From Saccopteryx bilineata (lineage: Eukaryota > Chordata > Mammalia > Chiroptera > Emballonuridae), in the NCBI RefSeq assembly GCF_036850765.1, contig NC_089493.1, forward strand, positions 270,159,534 to 270,223,533: 64,000 nt of DNA, given 5' to 3'. This document shows positions 1 through 11,040 of this stretch, in pieces. The position numbers were made by a program, and so were the translations under genes. How positions within the stretch are numbered: position 1 is the stretch's first letter; the number at the start of each line of letters is the position of its first letter. The notes under the pieces were generated by a model. It had not been told where the DNA came from. It saw only the letters and a list, made by a program, of their open reading frames with translations, and ran no database searches.

Positions 1-85
1 TTATCTGAATTGTTGGCTGCCTGCATACCCTCCTCTTTTCTGAGGTTGTAAGTTCCCTGAGAGTACAGACTCTATCTTATTTGTG

Positions 86-103
86 CTCTCTCTCTCTCTC
101 TCT
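86..103. repeat. (CT)n microsatellite
   Basis: A short run of CT dinucleotides directly abuts the L1 fragment that follows. Confidence 0.8.
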
Positions 104-312
104 AATTACATTTATTGCGATGACATTGGTTTGCAAAACCATACAGATTTCAGGTGTACAACCCAACCAAACATCGTCTGTGCCCCACGATGTGCGCCCG
201 TCGCCCCAGGCCAAGCCTCTGTCCGTGCCCATTTCCCTCCCCTTTGCCCACCCCCACCTGGCCCCACCCCTCTTTCCTTCTGGCTGTCACCATGCTCTTC
301 CGGTTCCTGTGC
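104..312 (-). mobile_element. L1 3'-end fragment, antisense
   Basis: Read on the minus strand, this stretch ends with 'accaatgtcat' followed by 'aataaatgtaa', and carries a pyrimidine/purine-biased 3'-UTR upstream. That layout matches L1 3' ends I know from bat sequence. A second diverged copy in the other orientation lies at 56990-57180 and shares the same terminal words. Open frames on both strands here come from the low stop-codon density of this C-rich repeat and are not genes. Confidence 0.6.
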
Positions 313-1293
313 AGCAAAAGCCTCCCGGTCTTCCTTTTCTTTTTTCCTAGGTTCCTCTAGGTCTAAATTATTCCATTGGTCACTGGGATCTTCCTTGGTA
401 TTTCGTGGCCCAAGGACTGTGTGTCCCCCAGCAGCAGGAGCGAGCCGAGACCCCCCCTCACAGTGCTCGGCAAACATGCCGAGTGCCCACCGCATTGCAT
501 AGGACAGACTCCACCGGTGCCTTCTCAGAGCCTGCAGTACAGCAGCAGAGGAAAACATGGAATCAGCGCCAGTGTGATAGGTGTTGTTTAAGAAACAAGC
601 TCAGAGGCTGAGATGGAGGATAATGGAGATGGGTGAGAATAGGACCTACTGTAGACAGCGTAGGTGTGGGGGATGCGTCCTCGAGGAGGCAACACGCTAC
701 GCCGAGGCTTAAAGGGAAAGGAGAGGGGGACTTAGGCGGGAATGAGAGGACTGGAAGGGAGGCACCGTCCAGGCACTGAGAATAGCAAAGGCAAAGCCCG
801 TGAGGTTAGAAAGGATTCAAATGTTGGGCAGTTGCCTCTCGTACATCCCTGCCAAACTTTTGTCCCCCTAAATTGCGGCCTATTCTCTTCTGTTAGTGGT
901 TCCAAGTCCACTTACCAAAGCAACAGCCAATATTCAAAGGGTTTTTTAACCCCTTGTTCTGGAAGCAGAGCCAGGCAGAGGCAGAGGCAGCTCTACCTGG
1001 CTGACAGGGTGTGAAGCATAGGGTAACTTAGTCCATGCTGTCCTCATCTGTGTCATAGCCTTGCTTGCTCAGGGCTCAGCAACAGAAATATGTCAAATTT
1101 ATTATATTTGTTATTCTTCTTTTATAGCTGACCCAAAGCATGAAAAAATGAACTTAAGAAAAGGGCAATGATTTTTTTTTTTTTTTTGGAACACCAGTAT
1201 TTTTTCTAAACTTTTCTGAATATTAAAGTTATGTTCCCTAACCCCCAGGGGTGGTGGTTTCAGCAACCTGTACTCTAGAGAAGCTTGCTTACA
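313..1293. other. unique sequence, no gene seen
   Basis: Mixed-composition sequence with a T-run near 1172-1187. Several short frames (up to about 140 codons) cross it, but none shows a recognisable domain, a splice context or codon bias. I see nothing functional here. Confidence 0.5.
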
Positions 1294-1306
1294 AATACTA
1301 CATAGG

Positions 1307-1631
1307 CCCGACCAGGTGGTGGCGCAGTGGATAGAGCATCGGAATGGGACACAGAAGATCCAGGTTCGAAACCCCGAGGTCGCCAGCTTGAGCGCGGGCT
1401 CGTCAGGTTTGAGCAAGGCTCACCAGCTTGAGCCCACAGTCACTGGTTTGAGCAACGGGTCACTTGGTCTGTTGTAGCCCCCCGCCCCCAGTCAAGGCAC
1501 ATATGAGAAAGCAATCAATGAACAACTAAGGTGTCACAAAGAAAAATTGATGCTTCTCATCTCTCTCCCTTCCTGTCTGTCTGTCCCTATCTGTCCCTCT
1601 CTCTGTGTCACAAAAAAAAAGAAAGAAAAAG
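1307..1631 (+). mobile_element. Ves/Rhin-type tRNA SINE, full length
   Basis: The head carries a Pol III A box (around 'tggcgcagtgg') and a B box ('ggttcgaaacc'). Three 'cagcttgagc'-type modules follow, then the shared segment 'gtcaaggcacatatgagaaa', a CT-rich stretch and an A-rich tail. Direct repeats 1294-1306 (aatactacatagg) and 1632-1644 (aatactgcatagg) differ at one of 13 positions and mark the target-site duplication, so both ends are fixed. Confidence 0.93.
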
Positions 1632-1644
1632 AATACTGCATAGG

Positions 1645-2620
1645 AGAGGTGTGTTTGCGGCCCCCTGCAGGACGGTGGCTGAGCACTGTGGGCTCCACGT
1701 GCCTCCGGGTGAGTGGAACAGACGCTGGAGAATCTGTGCATGGACAGAGGCTCACTTCGTCCCATCTTTCTCCTCCCCCGTGTTTCAGTTGAGACCCTTT
1801 GAAAGCTCCCATTTCCCCACCATTCATAAAGGACCTGTAAATTATTTAAGAGCAGGAAACACAGCCTTTATCCCTCTGGATTTTTCCCCTCAATCACATG
1901 AGTCTTTTCTCTGAGCACACACACATGGCCCAGACTCACTGTCAGAGGAGATGTAATGCCAGCATCTGGTGTTAATATCTATTGTTGACATTTTGGGAAT
2001 GAGAACATGAGCTATTAGGGAAGATGTTTGCTTGTACCTAATTAATGTCCTGTTGTATCCTCTCTTGTTGTCAGCTCTGCCTCACCAGCCTGCCTTGGCA
2101 TTTTCTTTTACTGGCTCACTTTTCACGTTAATTATTTTTCTATTGAAATGCTAAATGCCATCTTTTTTAAAATGCTGTTCCTCACCATGTATTTCTTTTT
2201 CTCAAAAATCAAAATAATCTGTACAATTATCCACTCTTGACCTGAAGCCAGTGTCCTTGCTCATCCAGCCTCTGAGGAGCGACAGCCCTTGCTGCGACCA
2301 GTCTGGCAGCAGGGGCGGCTCCAGCAGATGTTGGTTTCTGAGTCACCACATTCCTGCCCAGGCCTCGCCTTCCTGGTGCGGAGCGGAGGCAGGGTTCTGG
2401 TGCACCATCTCACAGAAGTGATCGTGACGGGGCCAAGTCTTCCAGACTCATTCGGTTTGAGATCAAATCGCTGTTGAAACTCATTAGACGACTCCATTAC
2501 ATACAGAGAGAAGTGAGGAATCTCAGACAGAAGGGTTCCCTAAAAGCTTTTCTAAAACATATGCTTTGGTAGGAAAGCGCAGCTCTTCTTTCCTTGAGAT
2601 AATTTATAAAAATAACGGTA
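1645..2620. other. unique sequence with an AT-rich block at 1960-2230
   Basis: No gene is visible. The part at 1960-2230 contains homeobox-type cores ('cctaattaatg', 'gttaattattt') and lacks recognisable repeats, so it could be conserved non-coding DNA. That is inference from composition only. Confidence 0.3.
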
Positions 2621-2624
2621 AAAA

Positions 2625-2830
2625 TTACAGCTAGTACGTCTGGAGGGCTGACTCGGTGTCAGGCTTTGTGACTAGCTTTTCCCATGGATTATCTCAGCAA
2701 CTGTAGGTGGTATTATTACTATTCCCCACCTCAGGCCGAGCAGTTGGGGGCAGTTGGACTGAAGTAATTTGGCTGGTCAGCGGTAGACCAGGAGCCCATG
2801 CTCCTGCTTTTGCGGCACAGAGCTATGCAT
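2625..2830 (-). mobile_element. MIR SINE, antisense
   Basis: The order 'ggtattattactattcccca', then an exon-like 'gaagtaatttggctggtcag', is the reverse complement of the MIR core as I remember it. It is heavily decayed, as expected for a repeat that predates placental radiation. Confidence 0.7.
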
Positions 2831-3369
2831 CCTGGACGGTGGCCACGAGTCACACGTGGCTATAAGCACTGATGTGCCCGATGTGTAAAATAGACACCAG
2901 AGTCCCTCATTACTAATGTGTTTCTATCCATTACTTGTCAAAATGAGCCTTTCTAGGATATGCTCAGTCAAATAAAATACATTGTTAAAATCAATTTACT
3001 TCTTTGATGTGGCTGCTAGGACATTTTGAATCTCCTGTGCTGCTCGCATGTTGTTTCTATGGGACAGGGCTGCTAGAGGGACACAGCCAGGCTCCAGGGT
3101 TCCTGTGTTCTCCTCCGGCCCTCGGCATTTCTGATCCTAAGTGACTGAGAGGACATACGCACACATCCGACCCTTCCCCCCGCCTTTCTGGCCATTTCAC
3201 GTCCAGAAATGCAGCATGACATATAAATTCTTACATCTGGGCCTCCACCGAGCATCCATCTGCTGGCTCTTCTCGAGGATGGAACGATCCAGCACTGACA
3301 TGGGATGCATGAAGGAGATCAAAAGGAGGGCTAACGACAGAAATGTGGCTGCTGTTAACGTGTGCTGGG

Positions 3370-3590
3370 AGGGTAAGCCGGGTGGCCTTTTTGTTCCCCT
3401 CACGGAGACCCCCTTCAGCGTCTCCCAGAGACTGTCCCTCAGCCCCTCCCTCCGGCCCGCTGCCTTCCCTCCCGACCGGCCACCGCCACCTCCCGGCTGG
3501 CCCCTCGCCTCCGTCTGGGCGTCTGCGCCTGGGCCAGCCCCTCGGCGTGGTGCCGGTGCCGTACAGCTGCCCTGACACGAAGCAGGTCCT
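3370..3590. other. CpG-rich patch
   Basis: By eye there are about 18 CpG dinucleotides in roughly 240 bp, against very few in the flanks, and the composition is strongly GC-rich. This could be a small orphan CpG island or an unmethylated regulatory element. Open frames on both strands here follow from the GC content. I see no TATA box or splice pattern that would define a promoter and first exon. Confidence 0.4.
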
Positions 3591-3699
3591 CCCTGCCTGG
3601 GAGAGCAGCGTGTGTAATGGTGTTGCCCTCCACCGGGGATCTTTGAGAAGCTTTATGGCTCTAGCAGGCATGGGGGAACCAATCCGGAGCACTAGCAGC

Positions 3700-4625
3700 T
3701 GATATATGACACTAATATAGGGTTCACTTTTATTCTCAACCTAAAAAAAGATAGATTGTTCCGGGTTTAGACAGGCTGTAAAATCACGGGCTTCTGGAGC
3801 CGTGCTGCCTTCCCCCCGGGACCACTCTAATTGCTTTACATCTGTACAAAGGTTCCTTGTAATCGGGCTTTCTACCTTCATTTGTCTTCTTTTCAGCCTC
3901 TTAGTAAAGACCTTAATTGGTCTTAGTGGGGCTTTTTCCAGTTAGTGCAACTGTACCTTTAGGGCTGAACAAGTCCCAGACACTACCTACAGGGAGAAGC
4001 AGGGAGACGGGAAAGACATCAATACTCCTTTACCTTTAACAGTTTAATTAATGTGCTCAGAACGAGGAGCAGTTTGAAGAAATGTGTCCTCCTCCGGGAC
4101 CCCACTGCAGATCAGACAGAACTGGGGTTAGGTGGAATTTTCTGGATTCCTTTCCTGCCTCGGACTCTGTGAACACTCATTAGCCCCGTCATTGTCTCGC
4201 AGTAAACTGCTGTATCAGGTGTCCAGCTGTCCTCGTTGGAGGATCGGGTCGCTTTCCATCAATAGACTTGAAGTCCTAGCAGGGCATGCCTGCGCGGGGA
4301 AGCAGCCTCTAATTTCTGTTTCTTACCCACTAATTATTTAATAGTACATTTTATTGCCTATTAAAATGTGGCATAACTTGCTTGTCAGCAAAACGAGACG
4401 AAACCTAACCGTTGGAGGGGAAGGGGAACTGGCACGGGCACAGAGAGCTGTGACTGCAAGTCAGGTTTGTTTTTGCAGATGGAGTTTCCTCGCCAGGTTT
4501 CCTGGTCCTGTTTGCGGGCCGCTCCGCGTTGTGAGGGGGTTACTGACAGCCCGGGCGGTTAAAGGCGGTCTTACTGCAAACGCGGTGTGTACTCGGTTAT
4601 AGATCATAAAGCCTTCTGCTGTGTA
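3700..4625. promoter_or_regulatory. possible conserved non-coding block
   Basis: This repeat-free stretch has several homeodomain-type cores ('agtttaattaatgtgctc', 'ccactaattatttaatag', 'gaccttaattggtcttag'; the last is close to a palindrome) set in moderate-GC sequence. Such clustering is typical of developmental enhancers. No conservation data are available here, so the call is inference. A pyrimidine-rich 'tttgtcttcttttcag' at about 3882-3897 resembles a splice acceptor but opens no convincing exon. Confidence 0.25.
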
Positions 4626-6338
4626 GCTACTTTTCCCCTTCTCCCCCCGTGGCCCCCGTCCACCCCAGGTTTTAAAGGACCCTGGTGAGTTTTATACCAC
4701 ACTGGAAATTACCTTATGTGCTGGAAAATGCATCAGTAGGGACTTTGTTTAAACAGAGGGCGTTTTTATGATGGATAGAGGAGGCCAAAACTTCTGGATT
4801 TCCATCTAGTAAAAACTTGTGTAGGAAAATTGGACCCGTCCCAGTTCCTTAGTAGAATTTCATGAAGGTTTTCCTGTTGCTTCAAAATGACCCCTCAAGG
4901 AATGTTGCATGGATTCCAGAAAATTGCCCGCAGTGTTTCTTAGAGCACATTCAACAAGTGAGGGGGACACGGCGTGGTGGGGGGCGTAGTTTGGTAGCAG
5001 GATTAATTCGCTGGAGAGAAGGGAGGGAGGACCCAAATATTTGCGCTCTAAGTGGGAAGTGTTGGCCAAGGTTGATGGCAGGAGGTAGATTTGGCAAGCG
5101 CTTTGGTAAGGAACATTTTGGTGGCATTGGAGTCAGTGGGACAAGCTGGTGAGGAAGGAGAACCGGTCACACTCCCGAGCTTTGAGACCCGTCGCCCGGC
5201 ACCCCCGACCCAGGGTGCACACCCCCTTTGCCGTCACAAGGCAGAGTCTTCCTACTCAGATCCTGCCCGGCTTCACTGGAGACAACCACCCTTGTGTCAA
5301 AGTCTGTCTTGTGTTCCGACCCAAGAGGGTCATTGAAGAGCCACAGCAATGTCCATTTGTAGTATGTTTTCTGGATCCCGCCTTTCCGTTGCTTACAACT
5401 GCTTTGTGATCATGCTTTCATCTTGTAGTCGAGCTCCGGAACCAGAACTTGGGTCCCATCTGTCTGGCCCCTCCCTTGGCAACTGCACCTCCCTTCTCTT
5501 TGAAGACCGATAGGGTCTCAATCCGTCTCTCTAAGGTTCCAAACCCTCTGTGAAGACCTGTGCATTGTACCAGTAAATGCATGGGGTTTTTTTAAGGTGT
5601 AGAAGGAAACATTTTGGCTTGATACTTTAGAAAATTAATATGAAGTAAGCTTGACATAGACAGCTCAGTTTCTTAGGGGTTGAACTTGGGAATTACTGTA
5701 ATTTAACACCTATAATAAATGCTTTAAAAAAAGGGAAGAAAGCCAATTCTGAGGTTTTGTGTATTATATGAAGGGTGTGTGTTATACACCGTCATTAAAT
5801 TCTCTTGAGCAAAAACTACTTGCAGGTTAAAGCCAATTTTGAAAGTATGTGTTGGAACTGGGACATGCAGCCATGAACTGGCTTGGGAGTTGATTTGGGA
5901 GGTGTAAATTTTTTAGAATAATGATAGCGTGGGGGTTGGCAGTGACCTAAAATGCCTATAACCTTGGCAATCACAGATCACAGAACTCTCTGGGTAGTGT
6001 GTGTGTGTGTATGTGTGTGTGTTTTGAGGACTAGGTTATATCTGTTTATTTCTCTGTCTTCTATAGTTGACTGTTCTGAGGTTTATTTGTAAATAGCTCA
6101 GCCAATAGGATTCCCTGATAAGATCTTACCCTGGTAACTTTTCTCTTATAGCTCTAGATCTGAAGTCCGAAGAGATGAGGATCTTTAACAGTATGCTATT
6201 CTCTTTTAAATGAAACACCATTATAATCTCTTCCATCTCTGGGTCTTCTTCTGCCAGGCTCACCCCTAACATTTTCAGGACCAGAGTACACATGGGAAGG
6301 CCCTTACTTCTCTTTTCCCATTCTGGTTCTTTCCACAG
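4626..6338. other. unique sequence, no gene seen
   Basis: No repeat family or coding exon could be identified. A GT microsatellite lies near the right end, and short frames in the 4860-5410 interval overlap in several phases without any recognisable protein. Confidence 0.4.
5997..6023. repeat. (GT)n microsatellite
   Basis: About 13 GT units, interrupted once by AT. Confidence 0.9.
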
Positions 6339-6589
6339 AGAACTTGGCACCTGTAAGAGCAGGCAGCTACCCACCACATCCAAGCTTCATCCGTCCCTAT
6401 GCCCTCAACCACGCCAGCAAACGGCTGTCCCTTGGCTACTCTCCGGCCTGCCGGTGTGTGTGCCCTCAGCAGTGCTGGCTTTCAGGAGGACAGTTCCCAG
6501 GCGAGAAGCCTGCTCTTGCAGGCCCTAGAACTCGGAGTCATCTGGGTGGGGATGTTTCTGGTATGCAGAACTGGTTCAGAAGGGGAGAG
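6339..6589 (+). other. weak candidate for an internal exon
   Basis: A strong acceptor-like tract (pyrimidine-rich 6302-6336 ending in 'ttctttccacag') precedes an open frame of about 84 codons. That frame stays open up to a good donor-like 'gagaggtgtgag', and its stop codon falls just past the donor. The translation is rich in Pro, Ser, Arg and Tyr early (residues reading SYPPHPSFIRPYAL) and matches nothing I can name. An alternative donor is 'ccggtgtgtg' at 6451. With no neighbouring exon recognised, this may simply be chance. It is recorded because acceptor, frame and donor agree. Confidence 0.2.
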
Positions 6590-7304
6590 GTGTGAGCCAG
6601 GCAGGCCACCCCTCATGACCCCATGGACTCTTGCCCCGCAGCGAGGGGCACAATGAGAAACGGGCCTGAGAAGGACCCCCGTGTGCATGGGCCCCAGAGC
6701 AAGGGCCCAGTTGCCTAGATATGAACCATATTGCCTCCGCCCTTCCATGTTAATTTTGATAATCTCACTCCTTCTGCCCTGCAAAAACAAAATGAAATAA
6801 AAGAAATAAAATGGATCCACGTCTTGTCCAAAAAAAGGTAAACGGGTGAGTTATTGGTAACTCATCAGTGTCTATGGGCACAAGATGTGAATGCCTAGTT
6901 TTCAGATTCAGTACTGGGAAGTCAGATGGCATCTCATGCCGAAAGATGTGAGGAGATGTGTTTGTGTAAGAACTGTGTTTTTTTCATTAGCATTTAAAGT
7001 ATAACATACTGCTGTTCAGATGCAGGGGCAGCCCTACAAGGCAGGGACCATGTGAGAGAAAATTACAGCTAAGAGATTAAATTAGGACTGTTTTCACTTT
7101 CAGGAGTGCAGAAGAGACCTAAGGATTAATATTGACAGAGTTCAAACAAAGGAAGTCTGAAGTTTGCTAGCGTTTTTAAACACTTCTCAATTCAAATAAA
7201 AAGAAAAAAAAAGAATGGGATAATTTCATTGTTAGTATTTCTAATATACGAAGGGTTGTTGAAGTCCATCATTCTCCAAATTTAAAGGTGTTATATAGGC
7301 TTCT
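6590..7304. other. unique sequence, no gene seen
   Basis: Ordinary AT-leaning sequence with short A-runs. No repeat or exon recognised. Confidence 0.4.
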
Positions 7305-7321
7305 AAAATAAGGTTAATTGG

Positions 7322-7464
7322 CCTGGTAGCTCAGTTGGATAGAGCATAATCTCAATGCACCAAGGTTATGGGTTCGATCCCTGGTCAGGGTACATACAAC
7401 AATCAGCCAATGAGTGACTAAATGGGTAGAATGATAATAAAAGATTTTAAATAAATAAGTAGGT
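7322..7464 (+). mobile_element. short Ves-type tRNA SINE
   Basis: The head 'cctggtagctcagttggata' contains the A box and 'gggttcgatccc' the B box, followed by 'tggtcagggtacat' and an A-rich tail. It is flanked by 17-bp direct repeats, 7305-7321 and 7465-7481, that differ at two positions. This is the short subtype lacking the long modular middle of the 1307 copy. Confidence 0.92.
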
Positions 7465-7481
7465 AAAATGAGGTTAGTTGG

Positions 7482-8531
7482 GCCCAAATTCTACTAAGAA
7501 GTCAATATAGTATGCTTTCTCTATTGTGCTAAATCCCCTAGATTTTTAACATAGGTAATTCTGACTTTAGTCCATAAAGTATTTGGAATTCTTTGTAGAT
7601 ACTTATATTATTATTTGGGGGTTTTCTGGGGGAGGTGGGGAGCTCATACTTTTATGACCTTGATTTTGATCTAAAAAATAAAGAAGTGTTCGGTTAGTCG
7701 TTCTCATCTGATAGACAGGAATTAATATTTTTATACTGTAAATGAGACACCTTGCCCTCCGAAAGAAAAGTCTTTGGGGAAGCATGCTAATTTTGGCTTT
7801 GAAGGGGAAAAAGGAGAATTCAGTGTCTTGAAATGGGTCCTTGTCAATCTACTTGCCCTGTTGTCTCAAGAGAGGGAAGTATTCGGAGGACACGTTCTCA
7901 GTCTCGCTTTTCTCATCTGGAAAATGACAGTAACACCTGTAGCAGGCTGTTAGGATGTAACAAATGAGCATACGGAAAACACCAGGCCGGCCCCCGGTGG
8001 TCTCAGTCCTAGCTGCCCCCCCCCCACTTGTTCAAGAGAATTGGGTGTAGGACGAGTTTTACACACTTTTAAATCTTAGAAACTTGACTGCTTTCTTTTT
8101 CCTCTATCATGGATTTTGCTCCCTGGTTCTCAACAATGGGAAAAAGGAGGGAACAGGGTCAGGACAAGGAGTTGCTACTTGGACTGTTTCTTCTCCCTGG
8201 AAGGCTGAGGGAAGGGTTCGTTGTCACCATTCTACCCAGAGGCCTTTGGGCTCCTCTTCCCTGGAGTATCCGCCTGCTTCTCAGGGTGCACAGCGCATTT
8301 GCTCTGCAAAGTTGTCTGCCCCCTCTCCAAATCATCTTCTCTCCACAGAAGTGGCCTTGTCCTTCCCTGCGTGTACCAGCGCCATCCTGTGTGTTGCTTC
8401 TCGGCTCCACTTGGGGGGAAAGTGGGTATGTTGCAGATTTGTTGTAAAGGGTCATTAATTATACCCAGCCCCGCAAACACATATAGAGCCTTGAAAATTA
8501 AACCAGAGACTGATGATGACAGAGCAAAATA
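7482..8531. other. unique sequence, no gene seen
   Basis: Contains a C-run near 8018-8026 and a stretch at 8080-8460 that is open in several frames on both strands. No frame has recognisable protein features. Confidence 0.4.
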
Positions 8532-8544
8532 TTTAGCTTTTGTT

Positions 8545-8888
8545 GGTTTTTGTTTGTTTGTTTTTACAAAGACAGAGAAAGAGTCAGAGAGAGGGATAGA
8601 CAGGGACAGACAGGAAGGGAGAGAGATGAGAAGCATCAGTCATTAGTTTTTTGTTGTGCATTGCGACCCCTTAGTTGTTTATTGATTGCTTTCTCATATG
8701 TGCCTTGACCGCGGGCCTTCAGCAGACCAAGTAACCCCTTGCTGGAGCCAGCGACCTTGGATCCAAGCTGGTGAGCTTTGCTCAAACCAGATGAGCCCGC
8801 GCTCAAGCTGGCGACCTCAGGGTCTTGAACCTGGGTCCTCGGCATCCCAGTCCAACACTCTATCCACTGCGCCACTGCCTGGTCAAGC
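8545..8888 (-). mobile_element. Ves/Rhin-type tRNA SINE, antisense
   Basis: This is the reverse complement of the same long subtype as at 1307: T-rich tail first, then 'tttctcatatgtgccttgac', the modules, and the tRNA head ending near 8885. Perfect 13-bp direct repeats (tttagcttttgtt) at 8532-8544 and 8889-8901 mark the insertion site. Confidence 0.93.
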
Positions 8889-9003
8889 TTTAGCTTTTGT
8901 TTTTGACCTCATGTTTATTTCTTGTTCGAGCCCTGTGCTGATCTGTGGGCCTGCACATGTGTTCCCATCTGTTTCCCAGAGCTAAATGATGAGGAAGTTT
9001 CTG

Positions 9004-9164
9004 GCCTGAACTGTGGTGGCGCAGTGGATAAAGTGTTGACCTCAGAACGCTGAGGTCACCGGTTCAAAACCCTGGGCTTGCCTGGTCAAGGCACATATGG
9101 GAGTTGATGCTTCCTGCTCCTCCCCCTTCTCTCTCTCTCTCTCTAAAAAAAACAAAACAAAACT
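9004..9164 (+). mobile_element. short tRNA SINE
   Basis: The head 'tggtggcgcagtggataaag' and B box 'ccggttcaaaaccc' are followed by 'ctggtcaaggcacatatggg', a CT repeat and an A-rich tail. No clear flanking duplication was found, so the ends are approximate. Confidence 0.85.
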
Positions 9165-10384
9165 GAATAACATTTAAAAAATTTGATGGGGGGTTTCTAA
9201 GATGCCGTCATCCCCCCTAGAAGATTCTGACACCCTTTGAACTCTTTAGCAGCACCCCCAAACTGCTAAGTCTTAGAGCCCACGGAGGTCAGTCATTGAC
9301 CAAAGGAGCAAGGGTACATCATAGAAAGGGTGAGAGAGATTCCAGGGACCCAGTTCCACCTAAGGCACAGGCTCCCTTGTTAAACGAGAGGCCACTGTAG
9401 TTAGGCGGTGAGGTTCTGCCTGAGACCTGTGGACTCTGAGATTCAACTTCCTGAAATCGGAGAACATCAACAAGACAACTTATATGTATATATATGTATG
9501 CATGTGAATATTTTATATACATATCTGTGTATACATACGTATGTGTTTATATCGATATATGCATACACTCATGCACGCACACACACACACACACAGAGTC
9601 TTAAAAAATTCTAATTTAGGGCAGATTTAACCTTTTGACAATTTAAAGGGAAAAGTTAGAGTCTATGAAGTGATTATTATGGAAACCCAACTGAGCCTTT
9701 CTTGGAAATGCCAGAACCACAGAAATTTCTTAGCATTTGAAAAGATGACAAATGCTGATTTATGCAGACCTCAGGATTCCATTCCTAGGGCACTGTCATT
9801 TATTACTTCCATCAGCAGGAATGGTTCCTTTTAACTTCAGAGTAGGTGTTTACGTGGATAACAACTAGGATGGTGAAATAGTTCAATAAAACAAGAACCA
9901 GACCACCATGGGGAGTAAAGTTAGTCCCCAAATGTCCTGCCTTCCCCCTGGTGCTTTCCTCTCTCCACTCTGTTCTCCCCCTTGGTCCCTTTCCAGACTG
10001 CCCTGCCTCGTCAGGGGAGGCTGAGCAGAGACTGACAACACAGGGCGTTGAGCGGCTGGGTCAGAGAAGACATTCATTCAAATCCTGACATACCTAGTTT
10101 TAAATTGTTTCTTCCCAGGAAAAGTAAGATATTCCTTGCAGTCTTGAAAAATATAATTATACTGTCTGGTATTCCAAGTCACAAAAAAAATCATTTTAAG
10201 TAGTTGGAATATTTATCTTTACATGGGACAGCATAATAGGTTCCTTCTTTCTTACTTTCTTTTTCTTTTTTCAATCAGTAGTTTTGTTTTTGTTTTTTAA
10301 CCTGAAGAGAAATATCAACATTGTACATTCCGAAGCAAGTGAATCCCAAGTCCTAGGATTTGTGGACTATCCTTTCACAGGTAC
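9165..10384. other. unique sequence with simple repeats
   Basis: No gene recognised. It includes the TA/AC-rich repeat listed separately and a pyrimidine-rich tract at about 10243-10272. Confidence 0.4.
9480..9595. repeat. (TATG/TA)n then (AC)n compound microsatellite
   Basis: An imperfect alternation of TATA, TATG and CATA words leads into nine or so pure AC units (9577-9595). Confidence 0.8.
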
Positions 10385-10500
10385 ACCAAATGCTTTATAT
10401 AATTCCTGGTTTCATTCACTCCAACATTTATTCAGAAGGTACTTGAAGAACATTTTTAAGAGCTGTGCAAGGTACTAGGACATGTGCATTCACAGCCACC
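10385..10500 (-). mobile_element. L2 LINE 3' end, antisense (decayed)
   Basis: The text 'caacatttattcagaagg' followed by 'gtgcaaggtactagg' is a decayed reverse complement of the L2 terminus, in which a 'gtgccaggcactg' word precedes the final AATAAATAT-type end. Confidence 0.45.
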
Positions 10501-10652
10501 ATGGGAACATGAAGGAGGCCAGTGTCAGGTGGGAGCAGAGCAGGTGGCAGATGTCCCATAAGCCAGATAATATTTTAGTAACTCTGAGATTGGCATTAGG
10601 CCCATGCAGAACGAAAGAAACAGACTTTGGAATACACATTGCCTCAGTCTTT

Positions 10653-10654
<2 letters not shown>

Positions 10655-10694
<40 letters not shown>

Positions 10695-10722
10695 ACACCT
10701 TTTTTTTTTTTTTTTTTTTTTT
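10655..10722. repeat. (GT)n joined to a T23 homopolymer
   Basis: About 19 GT units run to 10692, are followed by 'acacacc', and then by 23 consecutive T. The pair is prone to length change and assembly error. Confidence 0.9.
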
Positions 10723-10739
10723 AGAGGGGAGAGGCAATA

Positions 10740-11040
10740 CATGGGTGGTGATCTGATGGGACATAATGCTTTCTCCTGACATTTTCATGAGAAATACATG
10801 TTGTCATTCTGTTAACATTGTTCTATATCTGTTTTGATCCATTCCATGGACACACAGCAATATTAGATAACTAATCCCTAATTCCTGGAGACATTTAGGT
10901 TTTATCCATCTTTTCATCTTTGTGGCCATTAAGTGAGTTTTTGGATTTCCTTAGAACATATTCTTGGGAATGGAATTGCTACACAAAAAAAAGAATGGAA
11001 GATTTTAAAGACACACATAGTCTTAAAAACTGCTCTAAGT
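10740..11040 (-). mobile_element. old L1 3'-region fragment, antisense
   Basis: Words such as 'gacatttaggttttatccat' and 'ttcttgggaatggaattgct' are the familiar antisense text of old mammalian L1 3' ends. It is strongly diverged. Confidence 0.5.

Noticed and set aside
1307..1400. tRNA gene
   Set aside because: A and B boxes are present, but they belong to the SINE head. No full cloverleaf follows, and the unit has a CT-rich tail and target duplication.
3141..3575. Exon ending at 'gggagggtaagcc' near 3371
   Set aside because: The donor-like word is good, but the frame upstream has no acceptor at a sensible place and an unrecognised protein.
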